Shown: one piece after another, positions 1 through 8,488 of the stretch
How the letters are laid out: every line of letters begins with the position of its first letter
How positions within the stretch are numbered: the stretch's first letter is position 1
DNA from: Jiulongibacter sediminis
Lineage (GTDB): Bacteria; Bacteroidota; Bacteroidia; Cytophagales; Spirosomataceae
Assembly (NCBI RefSeq): GCF_001306455.1
Contig: NZ_LGTQ01000006.1
Location: 62,001-126,000, forward strand
Direction: 5' to 3'
DNA length: 64,000 nucleotides
Position numbers and translations under genes: made by a program
The notes under the pieces: generated by a model
Database searches by the model: none
Told to the model about the DNA's origin: nothing
What the model saw: the letters and a program-made list of their open reading frames with translations, nothing else

Positions 1-9
1 TTTTCTAAG

Positions 10-372
10 ATGGAAAAACAAAACAAATCGCAAGTTATACTATCTATTGTCGTGGGCTTTTTGGTGCTTTTTACCATTTTTAAAGCTCTCTGGCTACTTT
101 GGGTATCTCTCGTAATTGGAGTATTGGGTTTACTTTCTGATGCATTTGCAAGTCTTGTTACCAAAGGCTGGCTAAAATTCGCAGAAATACTCGGTAGAAT
201 TAACGGTAGCATTTTGCTCACCCTGATTTTCTTCATCTTCCTTACTCCCATTGCTTTCTTAATGAGGGTTTTCAAAAAAGGGGATGAGCTAACTCTGAAA
301 AAGCCGCAAGGCAGTAATTACGCTGAAAGAAATCATCAGTATACAGGCAAAGACCTCGAAAATATCTGGTAA
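10..372 (+). CDS. SxtJ-family small membrane protein
   Basis: A 120-residue protein with hydrophobic segments at about residues 8-50 and 66-88, so two or three membrane helices, followed by a polar tail. The tail ends in a Tyr/Asp-rich stretch (NYAERNHQYTGKDLENIW) that I recognise from the SxtJ membrane family. That family often sits beside carbamoyltransferase and DUF5989 genes in Bacteroidota and cyanobacteria, but its function is unknown. The ATG lies 9 bases from the window edge and a TAA just before it may end an upstream gene, so this could be the last gene of an operon outside the window. A strong hairpin terminator follows. The family call is from memory of the tail motif; the membrane nature is clear. 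Confidence 0.7.
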   Translation: MEKQNKSQVILSIVVGFLVLFTIFKALWLLWVSLVIGVLGLLSDAFASLVTKGWLKFAEILGRINGSILLTLIFFIFLTPIAFLMRVFKKGDELTLKKPQGSNYAERNHQYTGKDLENIW

Positions 373-393
373 AATAAAAGCTTCAGATAAAGT

Positions 394-423
394 AAAACCC
401 CGACCAATGGCCGGGGTTTTTGT
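394..423. terminator. Rho-independent terminator, probably bidirectional
   Basis: Inverted repeat AAAACCCCG / CGGGGTTTT with an 8-base loop, A-rich on one side and T-rich on the other. It lies 21 bases after the stop of the SxtJ gene and 37 bases beyond the end of the convergent xylA, so it can serve both. Confidence 0.85.
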
Positions 424-460
424 TTTGTTGTACTCAGTTTGCTTTCGCAAAAAGAGTACA

Positions 461-1801
461 TCAAATGTACTGATTCAAAATCATTTCGTAGTACTCTTGC
501 TTACCACTAATTTGAGCTGGTTCACCCAATTCATGAGCAATGTTCCTCAAATCTTCAAGTGTAAGTTCTCCTTTCTCAAACTTAGCTCCGTTACCAGAAT
601 TGAAAGAAGCATAACGATCTGCTCTAAGTTTTTTGTACGGCGACTTTGTCAAAATATCATTGGCTACCAAAAGAGCTCTTGCAAAAACATCCATACCGCC
701 AATATGAGCAATGAAGATATCTTCAAGATCTGTTGAGTTTCTTCTGGTTTTGGCATCAAAGTTTACACCACCGGTTTTAAAACCACCAGCTTCAAGAATA
801 ACCAACATCGCCTCAGTTACTTCATAAAGATCAACCGGGAATTGGTCAGTATCCCAGCCATTCTGATAGTCACCACGGTTAGCATCAATAGAACCCAGCA
901 TGCCGGCATCAGCTGCCATTTGAAGTTCATGAGCAAAAGTATGACCCGCCAAAGTAGCATGGTTTACCTCGGCATTGATTGCGAAATCATTTTCAAGTCC
1001 ATGCTCACGAAGGAAACCAATCACTGTTTGAGAGTCAAAATCATACTGATGTTTTGTAGGCTCAGCAGGTTTTGGCTCAATATAGTACTTACCTTCAAAG
1101 CCGTTTTTACGACCGTATTCAGAAGCAATTTTCAGGAATTGACCAAGGTGAGCAAGCTCAGCTTTAGTATTGGTATTTAAAAGAGACATATAACCTTCTC
1201 TACCACCCCAGAATGTGTAGCCTTCTCCGCCCAACTCAATAGTGGCATCAATAGCATTTTTCACCTGAAGACCTGCATGTGCTACCACATCAAAATTAGG
1301 ATTGGTAGAAGCTCCATTCATATAACGGGGATTAGTGAAAACGTTCGCTGTTCCCCAAAGAAGCTTAACGCCTGAAGCAGCCTGCTTTTGCTTGGCATAA
1401 TCCACCATTTTTCGAAGGTTGCTCTCGTACTCTTTCACCGAATTGCCTTCAGGAGACATATCCACATCGTGGAAACACCACCAGCCGGCTCCTAATTTGG
1501 TGAAAAATTCAAAAGCAGCATCCATTTTATCATGGGCAGCACCTAAAGCATCTTTCTGAGAATCCCATGGAAAAATGTGGGTTCCAGGGCCGAAAGGATC
1601 ACCACCTGTACCACAGAAGGTATGCCAGTAGGCTACGGCAAAACGCAGGTGATCACGCATGGTTTTACCAGCTACCACACGGTTTTCGTCGTAATACTTA
1701 AATGCCATCGGGTTATCAGACTCACGTCCTTCAAATTTGATAGGCTCTTTGATAAATGGGAAGAACTCCTTATCACCTAAAGTGAGGTTCAAATGGCTCA
1801 T
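461..1801 (-). CDS. xylA: Xylose isomerase
   Basis: A 446-residue class II xylose isomerase, which interconverts D-xylose and D-xylulose (and glucose/fructose) in the cytoplasm. The active-site set is complete: His111 in FHDVD, Glu242 and Lys244 in EPKP, Glu278 and His281 in NAEVNHA, Asp306 in GSIDAN, Asp317 and Asp319 in WDTDQF, and Asp349 in VNFDAK, giving both divalent-metal sites. Length is normal for class II enzymes (about 440). No xylulokinase or xylose transporter lies in the window, so the gene is isolated from the rest of the pathway here. A TATATTTG promoter box lies 39 bases upstream of the ATG, and the aquaglyceroporin gene runs into it from upstream on the same strand with an 89-base gap. 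Confidence 0.97.
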   Translation of the reverse strand: MSHLNLTLGDKEFFPFIKEPIKFEGRESDNPMAFKYYDENRVVAGKTMRDHLRFAVAYWHTFCGTGGDPFGPGTHIFPWDSQKDALGAAHDKMDAAFEFFTKLGAGWWCFHDVDMSPEGNSVKEYESNLRKMVDYAKQKQAASGVKLLWGTANVFTNPRYMNGASTNPNFDVVAHAGLQVKNAIDATIELGGEGYTFWGGREGYMSLLNTNTKAELAHLGQFLKIASEYGRKNGFEGKYYIEPKPAEPTKHQYDFDSQTVIGFLREHGLENDFAINAEVNHATLAGHTFAHELQMAADAGMLGSIDANRGDYQNGWDTDQFPVDLYEVTEAMLVILEAGGFKTGGVNFDAKTRRNSTDLEDIFIAHIGGMDVFARALLVANDILTKSPYKKLRADRYASFNSGNGAKFEKGELTLEDLRNIAHELGEPAQISGKQEYYEMILNQYI

Positions 1802-1839
1802 ATTGTTTTTTGTAAAGGTTATTATTTCAGATTAAGTGT

Positions 1840-1847
1840 CAAATATA
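1840..1847 (-). promoter_or_regulatory. Bacteroidota-type -7 box for xylA
   Basis: Reads TATATTTG on the minus strand, an exact match to TAnnTTTG, 39 bases before the xylA ATG. No convincing TTTG -33 element at the usual spacing, so this is a partial promoter match. Confidence 0.5.
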
Positions 1848-1890
1848 CAATTAATATTTTAGGTTGTACTTTTGAACACTCAAATATTTG

Positions 1891-2604
1891 TCAAAGTCCA
1901 AACGCCAGCATGAAGAAACCGGCTATTATTGAGCCTAAGATGGGTCCGACTACCGGTATCCAGGCATAGCCCCAATTGTTTCCTCCCTTACCCGCAATTG
2001 GCCACACAGCGTGGGCAATTCTTGGTCCCAAATCTCTTGCCGGGTTAATGGCATAGCCGGTAGTACCACCCAATGATAAACCAATAGACCAAACTAAAAC
2101 CCCAACAAGAAAGGGTTTCAAACCGCTGCTGGCTTCAGCATAAATGGCCATAACCCCTACAATCAACGCAAATGTGCCGATGACCTCGCTTACGATATTG
2201 GCGGGTGTATTTTTTATAGCCGGGCCGGTGCAGAAAACTCCTAGTTTAGTTCCCTGATCTTCAGTGGCAGCCCAGTGTGGGAAATACATTAGCCAAACCG
2301 TAGTGGCTCCCAGAAAGGCTCCGATAAACTGAGCAAGAATAAACGACCCTGCATTAGTAAAATCACCCGCATGTACAGCTAAACCAATGGTTACGGCAGG
2401 GTTTAGATGAGCTCCGTCACTTCCAAACTTCTGAGCCACAAAAACAGCCATTGCCACCGCAAAACCCCAGCCTGTGGCTGTGACTATCCAGCCTGAACTG
2501 TTTCCGTACGTTTTTGAAAGAGAAGTATTGGCGTTCACGCCTCCACCTAACAAGATGAGCATAAAGGTACCGACCAGCTCACCAATGAAGTTTGTTGTTT
2601 CCAT
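1891..2604 (-). CDS. glpF: MIP-family channel, glycerol facilitator-like
   Basis: A 237-residue inner-membrane major intrinsic protein with six expected helices and both pore half-helices: HLNPAVT at residues 67-73 and NPARDLGPR at 187-195. Asp191 right after the second NPAR is the signature of aquaglyceroporins (GlpF type) rather than strict water channels, so passive uptake of glycerol or similar small polyols is the best guess. No glycerol kinase or glycerol-3-phosphate dehydrogenase is adjacent. The gene lies upstream of xylA on the same strand and is divergent from purB. AqpZ-type water transport remains possible since selectivity-filter residues were not checked against a structure. Confidence 0.88.
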   Translation of the reverse strand: METTNFIGELVGTFMLILLGGGVNANTSLSKTYGNSSGWIVTATGWGFAVAMAVFVAQKFGSDGAHLNPAVTIGLAVHAGDFTNAGSFILAQFIGAFLGATTVWLMYFPHWAATEDQGTKLGVFCTGPAIKNTPANIVSEVIGTFALIVGVMAIYAEASSGLKPFLVGVLVWSIGLSLGGTTGYAINPARDLGPRIAHAVWPIAGKGGNNWGYAWIPVVGPILGSIIAGFFMLAFGL

Positions 2605-2640
2605 TTTCTAAGGGTATAGGGTTTTGTTTGGGCAATTTAG

Positions 2641-2648
2641 TAATTTTG
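2641..2648 (+). promoter_or_regulatory. -7 box for purB
   Basis: TAATTTTG matches TAnnTTTG exactly and ends 18 bases before the chosen purB ATG at 2667. It lies inside the in-frame extension that starts at 2592, which argues against that longer start. No TTTG sits at the ideal -33 spacing. Confidence 0.5.
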
Positions 2649-2666
2649 CGGCTTAATTATAATCAG

Positions 2667-4010
2667 ATGTCTTTAAACACACTCACGGCCATTTCGCCAG
2701 TTGATGGTAGGTATCGTCGCCATACCGAATCGCTGGCTCCATTTTTCTCAGAATTCGGATTGATTCACTATCGGGTAAGGGTTGAAATTGAATATTTCAT
2801 TGCTCTTTGCCAGATTCCACTTCCTCAGCTTGAGGGTTTTGATCCATCATTAATACCAGCCGTTAGAAAAATTTATGAGAATTTTTCTGAAGAAGACGCT
2901 CAGGCCATCAAAGAGATTGAAAAAACGACGAATCATGACGTAAAGGCGGTTGAGTACTTCATCAAAGAAAAGTTTGCCAAACTGGGTATCGCTGAGCAAT
3001 CAGAGTTTGTCCATTTCGGTCTTACATCTCAAGACATCAATAATACTTCCATTCCACTTTCTCTAAAGGAGGGCTCCGAGCAAGTTATCTTTCCAACTTT
3101 GCAATTGATCCTGGATACCTTGAATAAACTTTCTGAAGACTGGAAAGATATTTCAATGCTCGCCAAAACGCATGGTCAACCAGCCTCTCCCACTCGCTTA
3201 GGGAAAGAAATCGCAGTTTTTGCCGAAAGATTGCAAGTGCAGTTCGACCAATTAAAGGATATCCCTTTCTCGGCAAAATTTGGGGGAGCTACAGGTAATT
3301 TCAATGCTCATCATGTAGCTTATAAAGAGCATGACTGGGTGGCCTTCGGGAATCATTTTGTCAATGATATTCTTGGTATTCACCGCAGCCAGAAAACCAC
3401 TCAAATTGAGCATTACGATAATCTTGCTGCTTATTCTGATGCCATGAAACGCATCAATACTATCTTGATTGATTTCTCCCGTGACATCTGGACATACGTG
3501 ATGATGGAGTATTTCAAACAGAAAATTAAAGAAGGTGAGGTTGGCTCTTCGGCTATGCCACATAAAGTAAACCCGATTGACTTTGAAAATGCCGAGGGTA
3601 ACCTTGGCGTGGCGAATGCTTTACTCGAGCACTTTGCGGCTAAATTGCCCATCTCCAGATTGCAGCGTGATTTGACGGACTCCACTGTTTTGAGAAACAT
3701 TGGTGTACCACTAGCTCATGTATTAATAGCCTTGAAATCTCTCGAAAAAGGAATTGGCAAATTACAATTGAACGAAGCTGCTATTCAGCGTGATTTAGAG
3801 GAGAACTGGGCCGTGGTAGCTGAAGCTATTCAAACAGTGCTAAGAAGAGAAGGTTTCCCGAAACCTTATGAGGCATTGAAAGCTTTGACGCGGAAAAACG
3901 AGAAAATCACAGAGAAATCTATCAAAGAGTTTATTGAAACTCTTGATGTTTCAGACAAAGTGAAATACGAATTGAAGGCGATTTCTCCGTTTAATTATAC
4001 CGGAGTTTAA
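2667..4010 (+). CDS. purB: Adenylosuccinate lyase
   Basis: A 447-residue cytoplasmic fumarase/aspartase-superfamily lyase that makes two fumarate-releasing cuts in purine synthesis: SAICAR to AICAR and adenylosuccinate to AMP. The fumarate-lyase signature GSSAMPHKVNP is at about residues 293-303, with the mobile-loop serine near residue 295, and the TSQDINNT block is typical of PurB. The start MSLNTLTAISPVDGRY matches the usual N-terminus of the family. An in-frame frame opens 25 codons earlier, but that extension overlaps a promoter box and is not family-like. Monocistronic; a hairpin terminator follows immediately. Confidence 0.97.
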   Translation: MSLNTLTAISPVDGRYRRHTESLAPFFSEFGLIHYRVRVEIEYFIALCQIPLPQLEGFDPSLIPAVRKIYENFSEEDAQAIKEIEKTTNHDVKAVEYFIKEKFAKLGIAEQSEFVHFGLTSQDINNTSIPLSLKEGSEQVIFPTLQLILDTLNKLSEDWKDISMLAKTHGQPASPTRLGKEIAVFAERLQVQFDQLKDIPFSAKFGGATGNFNAHHVAYKEHDWVAFGNHFVNDILGIHRSQKTTQIEHYDNLAAYSDAMKRINTILIDFSRDIWTYVMMEYFKQKIKEGEVGSSAMPHKVNPIDFENAEGNLGVANALLEHFAAKLPISRLQRDLTDSTVLRNIGVPLAHVLIALKSLEKGIGKLQLNEAAIQRDLEENWAVVAEAIQTVLRREGFPKPYEALKALTRKNEKITEKSIKEFIETLDVSDKVKYELKAISPFNYTGV

Positions 4011-4017
4011 GCCATTG

Positions 4018-4044
4018 AAAGCCGAGCGTGATGTTCGGCTTTTT
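4018..4044 (+). terminator. Terminator after purB
   Basis: AAAGCCGA / TCGGCTTT with a 9-base loop and a T run, 7 bases after the purB stop. It overlaps the longest possible frame of the next gene, which favours the internal Fic start at 4091. Confidence 0.85.
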
Positions 4045-4090
4045 AATTTCAAAAATTATGACCATTTTTGTCATGTTATATTTTGTAATA

Positions 4091-5158
4091 ATGAGATTCG
4101 GAGAGTTTTTAAAGCAATCGAGGGTAGAAAAAGGCCAGACCATGCAGCAGTTATCGGCTTTATCCGGTATTGATCAGGCTCTGATTTCAAAATATGAAAG
4201 TAGCAAACGCTTTCCGTCCGATAAGCACTTACTTTGTCTTGCTTCAGCACTTGATGTACCGGTTCATTCTTTAAAAAAAGAATGGATTGCAGATCGCATT
4301 TTACAATTATTAGGAGATTATGACGATCCTTTGGCCGTCCTTACGTTGGCTGAGAGTCGTGTAGAATATCTGACATCTCAAAAAGCGTTGCAGCTGCAAG
4401 ATGTAGACGAATACACCAAAGACCGATTAAGCGAGCTTGATGATTTGCACAAAGACTGGACAGGCAAAAAGCCTTTGAATGCTCTGCAACTTTCAAAACT
4501 GCAGGAATATTTTAATGTCAATTACACCTTTGACAGTAACCGGATCGAGGGTAATACCCTGACTCTTCAGGAGACACATTTGGTAGTCAATGAAGGCATT
4601 ACCATCAGTGGAAAAAGCATGAAAGAGCATCTGGAGGCCATCAATCATATGGAGGCCATAGGGTTTATCAGGGATATGGTAACCGGCAATGAAGACATCA
4701 CCAAAAGGAATGTCCTTGATATTCATCGCTTAGTTTTGAAGTCTATTGACAAAGAAAATGCCGGTGCGTACCGTAAAGTGGGAGTTCGTATTTCGGGTAG
4801 CCAGTATATGCCACCAGACGCACTTCAGGTTCCTGAATTAATGGATGATTTCTTCCGGTTTTATCAGGAACAAAAGCTCAAAATGCACCCGGTTTTACTG
4901 GCAGCTGAGATGCATGAGCGGCTGGTGAGTATTCATCCGTTCTTAGATGGGAATGGCCGAACAGCCAGGCTCGTCATGAATTTTATTCTACTTAAACATG
5001 GCTACACACTAGCTATTCTCAAAGGCGACGCAGAATCAAGGCTTGAGTATTATAAGGCCTTGGAAGATGTGCAGCTCAATAACGATCAAAGGCCTTTTTA
5101 CAGGCTGATCATAAGAAAGGTTAAAGATTCATTGAAAGAGCATTTGAGTATGGTCTAA
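4091..5158 (+). CDS. HTH-Fic domain protein (predicted AMP-transferase)
   Basis: A 355-residue protein. Residues 1-65 form an XRE-type helix-turn-helix (FLKQSRVEKGQTMQQLSAL, then SKYESSKRFPS). The Fic core follows, with the catalytic motif HPFLDGNGR beginning at His282. The autoinhibitory motif SNRIEGN at 149-155 precedes the Fic fold, as in class II Fic enzymes, so the protein is predicted to be self-restrained until relieved. Fic enzymes usually transfer AMP to hydroxyl side chains of target proteins; the target is unknown, and autoregulation through the HTH is plausible. The frame is open from 4028, but that start overlaps the purB terminator, and MRFGEFLKQSR is the natural HTH beginning. 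A terminator closes the unit. Confidence 0.9.
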   Translation: MRFGEFLKQSRVEKGQTMQQLSALSGIDQALISKYESSKRFPSDKHLLCLASALDVPVHSLKKEWIADRILQLLGDYDDPLAVLTLAESRVEYLTSQKALQLQDVDEYTKDRLSELDDLHKDWTGKKPLNALQLSKLQEYFNVNYTFDSNRIEGNTLTLQETHLVVNEGITISGKSMKEHLEAINHMEAIGFIRDMVTGNEDITKRNVLDIHRLVLKSIDKENAGAYRKVGVRISGSQYMPPDALQVPELMDDFFRFYQEQKLKMHPVLLAAEMHERLVSIHPFLDGNGRTARLVMNFILLKHGYTLAILKGDAESRLEYYKALEDVQLNNDQRPFYRLIIRKVKDSLKEHLSMV

Positions 5159-5190
5159 ATGCGGAGTAATTACCCTCCGCATTTTTTTTA
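5159..5190 (+). terminator. Terminator after the Fic gene
   Basis: Perfect stem ATGCGGAG / CTCCGCAT with an 8-base loop, followed by eight T residues, starting at the base after the stop codon. Confidence 0.9.
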
Positions 5191-5264
5191 GTTAGTTTCC
5201 TCCAAAGACTGAAGTCTTCAACTCTCCACCAAACTCTCTAAAGGAGACGAAATCTGCTCCAACT

Positions 5265-5297
5265 AATATCTCTCACAGAACTAAAGAGAGATATTTT
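5265..5297. promoter_or_regulatory. 10-bp hairpin in intergenic region
   Basis: AATATCTCTC and GAGAGATATT form a perfect 10-bp stem around an 11-base loop; two more T follow. The stem is A/T-heavy, so it could be a weak terminator or a protein-binding palindrome. No function can be assigned. Confidence 0.5.
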
Positions 5298-5375
5298 GTA
5301 CTGGAATTAATATGATGTTGTAAAAATCGCCTTCTAACATTTTAGCATTAACATTTACCCACATCTCTTTTGTAT

Positions 5376-5656
5376 TAATACTCAATTATTACTAGCATTT
5401 CAAACCGAAAACTAACGACATCATTATTATATAATGCCTTAATTCATTTTTGCCATCTTTTATTTCGCTTGTTAAATCATTTACATTTTTCAATTCACTT
5501 ATACTGTGTTTATACAGAATTTTATCGTTTATACTATTCTATAAAAACATTGCATACAATAAAGAATTTGGCTACAAAAGAAGCATTTATATCTAAAATA
5601 CTTTGCAACAACATTGGTATTATACTTAATTCGAATCATCAAATAATTGAGTATTA
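5376..5656. repeat. 15-bp perfect inverted repeat flanking 251 bp
   Basis: TAATACTCAATTATT at 5376-5390 is the exact reverse complement of AATAATTGAGTATTA at 5642-5656. The enclosed 251 bases are AT-rich and non-coding. A match this long within 600 bases is unlikely by chance, even with the base bias. No target-site duplication is obvious. Confidence 0.6.
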
Positions 5657-5677
5657 TTACTCATTTATAAACAAAAA

Positions 5678-5709
5678 AGCCCCAATGGATTCGTGGTCCG
5701 AGAGGGGCT
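5678..5709 (+). promoter_or_regulatory. Leader hairpin before the porin gene
   Basis: AGCCCC (5678-5683) pairs with GGGGCT (5704-5709) around a 20-base loop, 40 bases before the porin ATG. No T run follows, so it is not a simple terminator. It could be an mRNA-stabilising or attenuation element of the operon leader. Confidence 0.4.
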
Positions 5710-5748
5710 AAAAGGTAGAATAAGTAAAACTTAAACTGTTTCAAAAGT

Positions 5749-7032
5749 ATGAAAAAATTAGTTGGATTGAAGTATCTGGCAGCCCTCTTTCTTTCAGGGT
5801 TATGTGCAGAAAAGTCTCTGGGTCAATTTACCCTGTCGGCAGAAGTAAGACCCAGAACTGAAGTTAGAAATGGTTTTAAAACACCCACATCTGAAGGTTT
5901 TAAACCAGCTGTCTTCACGGAGCAACGTAGCCGCCTTTATGTTGATTACAAGCAAGACAAGTATCAAATGAAACTTGCCTTTCAGGATGTCAGATTTTGG
6001 GGTGAAACTACTCAAATCTTTAAGCGTGAAACCGGAACCACTTTTCTAAGCGAAGCCTGGGGAGAACTTAACCTCTCTGAAAAAGTCTCGGTTAAAGCCG
6101 GTCGTCAGATTATTTCCTATGACAATCAACGATTTATTGGAGGTCTTGAATGGGCTCAGCAAGGAAGAAGGCATGACGCTATTCTATTGAAATTTGAAGA
6201 TGGCTCTAAGGCATCCAAGCTTCATTTGGGTTTCGCTTTTAATTCTGACCAGGATATTGCCGAGCCTGCATTTCTTCAACGACCAGCCGCTAATTTTTAC
6301 TCTGTAGGTGGAAGCTATAAAAGCATGCAATATGCATGGTATCATAAAGACTTTAAAGACGGGGGTCTATCTCTGGTAGCATTAAATAATGGTCTTCAAA
6401 ATGCGGACAGCACTGTGTCTAACAAGCAAACTGTAGGAATGGTACTCTCAAAAAAGGTTGGCAAAATCACCTTTGAGACTGAAAACTATTACCAAACCGG
6501 CAAACTGGGCAAAAATGATGTTAGTGCACTCTTAGCCAGTATAAACGCCACCATCCAAACCAAACTTACTCCTGTAACACTCGGCTATGAGTATATCTCT
6601 GGTAAGGATGATTCAGATGTATCAGGAAAGGTCACAAACTTCAGCCCTGACTTTGGTACCAATCATGCCCACAATGGCTTCATGGATTACTTCTTTGTAG
6701 GACCTGCCAATGGAAGCGTCGGAGTACAGGATATATACCTGAAAACAAAATTCAAACTCGGCAAAGGGGCTCTAATGGCTCATGCTCACCAGTTTCTTAC
6801 CGGGTCTGAACAACTTACAGAATCAGGCGGTAAACTAAACAGCAGCATGGGTACTGAAATAGACCTTGTCTACGCTCAGAAAATAGGCTCAGATATCACA
6901 TTGAATATTGGCTTTTCGGAGCTACTGGCCACCGACACCATGCTTGCCCTGAGACCCGGAAATTCAAAGTCAAACAACTGGGCATGGGCTATGATCACGT
7001 TTAAGCCAACACTTTTCAAATCAGAGAAATAA
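5749..7032 (+). CDS. Alginate-export-family outer-membrane porin
   Basis: A 427-residue secreted protein with a signal peptide cleaved near residue 25 (LCAEKSLGQ/FTL), then alternating beta-strand-like sequence through to the C-terminus. Features such as TEQRSRLYVDY, WGELNLSEKVSVKAGRQ and a WAWAMITFKP ending are typical of alginate-export (AlgE-like) porins of Bacteroidota, which in most species are not tied to alginate. It is first in an operon with a nitrate-type ABC importer, 25 bases ahead of the binding-protein gene, so its likely job is to let the same anion cross the outer membrane. The family call is moderately firm; the substrate is inferred from context. Confidence 0.8.
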   Translation: MKKLVGLKYLAALFLSGLCAEKSLGQFTLSAEVRPRTEVRNGFKTPTSEGFKPAVFTEQRSRLYVDYKQDKYQMKLAFQDVRFWGETTQIFKRETGTTFLSEAWGELNLSEKVSVKAGRQIISYDNQRFIGGLEWAQQGRRHDAILLKFEDGSKASKLHLGFAFNSDQDIAEPAFLQRPAANFYSVGGSYKSMQYAWYHKDFKDGGLSLVALNNGLQNADSTVSNKQTVGMVLSKKVGKITFETENYYQTGKLGKNDVSALLASINATIQTKLTPVTLGYEYISGKDDSDVSGKVTNFSPDFGTNHAHNGFMDYFFVGPANGSVGVQDIYLKTKFKLGKGALMAHAHQFLTGSEQLTESGGKLNSSMGTEIDLVYAQKIGSDITLNIGFSELLATDTMLALRPGNSKSNNWAWAMITFKPTLFKSEK

Positions 7033-7057
7033 TTAACACTGTCATAAACATAAAATC

Positions 7058-8428
7058 ATGAATAAAAGATATTTAAATTGGATTTTACCTGTTCTTGCCT
7101 TCGGAATGATCCTTTTGCAATCTTGCGGAGGCTCTACTGAAAGCTCTGAAAGTGGCGAAGACGCTACCATAGGAGCAGATATAGAAAAACCTCAATTGAC
7201 CTTCGGCTTCATCAAGCTTACCGATATGGCACCTCTGGCCATCGCTAAAGAGTTGGGATATTTTGAGGATGAAGGACTTTACGTGACCATAGAAGCTCAG
7301 TCGAACTGGAAAAACGTTTTGGACAGAGTTATTGACGGTCAGCTAGACGGCTCTCATATGTTGGCTGGTCAGCCGATTGCCGCCGGAGCAGGTTTTGGCC
7401 GTCAGGCTGAATTGGTTACTCCATTCTCTATGGATCTAAACGGAAACGGTATTACCGTATCAAACGATGTTTGGGCCAAAATGAAACCAAATGTTCCCAA
7501 AGGCCCCGACGGAAAACCAATACACCCAATAAAAGCGGATGCTCTTAAGCCCGTAATTGCGGAATATAAAAACGCCGGAAACCCTTTCAAAATGGGTATG
7601 GTATTCCCGGTTTCAACCCATAACTATGAAATCAGATACTGGCTGGCTGCTGCTGGTATTAACCCTGGTTTTTATACTGCTGATAATATTCAGGGACAGA
7701 TTGATGCTGATGTATTGCTCTCTGTTACACCTCCGCCTCAAATGCCTGCAACGCTGGAAGCCGGAACCATCTATGGCTATTGTGTAGGTGAGCCTTGGAA
7801 TCAGCAAGCAGTTTTTAAGGGTATTGGTGTGCCCGTAACAACGAACTATGATATCTGGAAAAACAACCCGGAGAAGGTCTTTGTGATGACCAAGAAGTTT
7901 GTTGAGGAGAACCCTAACACTGCAAAGGCCGTGACCAAAGCCTTGATTCGTGCGGGTAAGTGGTTGGATGATCCCGCCAATCGCCCGAAAGCTGTGGGTA
8001 TTCTTTCAATGCCAGATTACGTGGGTGCTGACTCAGTAGTGATTGCCAATTCGATGACCGGAACCTTCGAATTTGAGAAAGGAGACAAGAGAGAAATGCC
8101 TGATTTCAATGTTTTCTACAAGTATAACGCCACCTATCCATTCTTTTCTGACGGTATTTGGTTCTTAACTCAAATGAGAAGATGGGGTCAAATTCCTGAG
8201 TCTAAGCCAAAAGAGTGGTATGAAAACACTATCAAAAACATTTATCGCCCTGATGTTTGGCTTAATGCTGCTCAGGAGCTAGTGGCCGAAGGAAAAATCC
8301 CAGCTGAAGATATCCCAGAAACCGACGGCTACAAAGAGCCGACAAAAGACTTTATTGATGGCACCTTATATGACGGTAAGGACCCAATCGGCTATATCAA
8401 TAGCTTCAAAATAGGAAACAAGGACTAA
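7058..8428 (+). CDS. nrtA: NrtA/CmpA-type substrate-binding lipoprotein
   Basis: A 456-residue binding protein with a lipobox (ILLQSC, Cys23) followed by GlyGly, which fits a periplasm-facing lipoprotein rather than a surface-exported one. After an acidic linker, the domain starting [21 protein letters not shown] and the [12 protein letters not shown] block match the NrtA/CmpA branch of ABC binding proteins, which bind nitrate/nitrite or bicarbonate. CO2-fixation genes are absent and nitrate reductase genes are not in the window, so nitrate is the favoured but unproven ligand. It is second in a five-gene operon. A strong hairpin in the gap to the permease gene could raise its expression relative to the membrane parts. 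Confidence 0.88.
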   Translation: MNKRYLNWILPVLAFGMILLQSCGGSTESSESGEDATIGADIEKPQLTFGFIKLTDMAPLAIAKELGYFEDEGLYVTIEAQSNWKNVLDRVIDGQLDGSHMLAGQPIAAGAGFGRQAELVTPFSMDLNGNGITVSNDVWAKMKPNVPKGPDGKPIHPIKADALKPVIAEYKNAGNPFKMGMVFPVSTHNYEIRYWLAAAGINPGFYTADNIQGQIDADVLLSVTPPPQMPATLEAGTIYGYCVGEPWNQQAVFKGIGVPVTTNYDIWKNNPEKVFVMTKKFVEENPNTAKAVTKALIRAGKWLDDPANRPKAVGILSMPDYVGADSVVIANSMTGTFEFEKGDKREMPDFNVFYKYNATYPFFSDGIWFLTQMRRWGQIPESKPKEWYENTIKNIYRPDVWLNAAQELVAEGKIPAEDIPETDGYKEPTKDFIDGTLYDGKDPIGYINSFKIGNKD

Positions 8429-8437
8429 TGACTGACA

Positions 8438-8468
8438 TCCCCTTCTGGTTGTCAGAAGGGGACTTTTT
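8438..8468 (+). terminator. Intercistronic hairpin / partial terminator between nrtA and nrtB
   Basis: A perfect 10-bp stem TCCCCTTCTG / CAGAAGGGGA with a 5-base loop is followed by CTTTTTC, 10 bases after the nrtA stop and before the permease gene. Being inside an operon, it probably acts as an attenuator or 3'-end protector that favours the binding protein. Confidence 0.75.
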
Positions 8469-8488
8469 CAATTCAAATATTCTCAATA

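Larger units (their letters stand above)
5191..5748. other. AT-rich non-coding stretch upstream of the nitrate-type operon
   Basis: About 560 bases with no convincing gene. An 80-codon frame at 5469-5711 has a TTG start and a low-complexity product and looks accidental. The stretch holds a perfect 10-bp hairpin (5265-5295), a perfect 15-bp inverted repeat with arms at 5376-5390 and 5642-5656, and a GC-rich hairpin just before the porin gene (5678-5709). No exact TAnnTTTG box was found here on either strand. It is probably a leader and regulatory region for the operon, or the remains of a small mobile sequence. Confidence 0.6.

Noticed and set aside
2592-2666. Longer N-terminus for adenylosuccinate lyase
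   Set aside because: The extension contains a promoter box, overlaps the divergent glpF start, and does not look like a PurB N-terminus.
5469-5711. 80-codon open frame in the intergenic stretch
   Set aside because: TTG start, low-complexity Tyr/Ile/His-rich product with no domain, and it overlaps one arm of the 15-bp repeat and the leader hairpin. Chance in AT-rich DNA is more likely.
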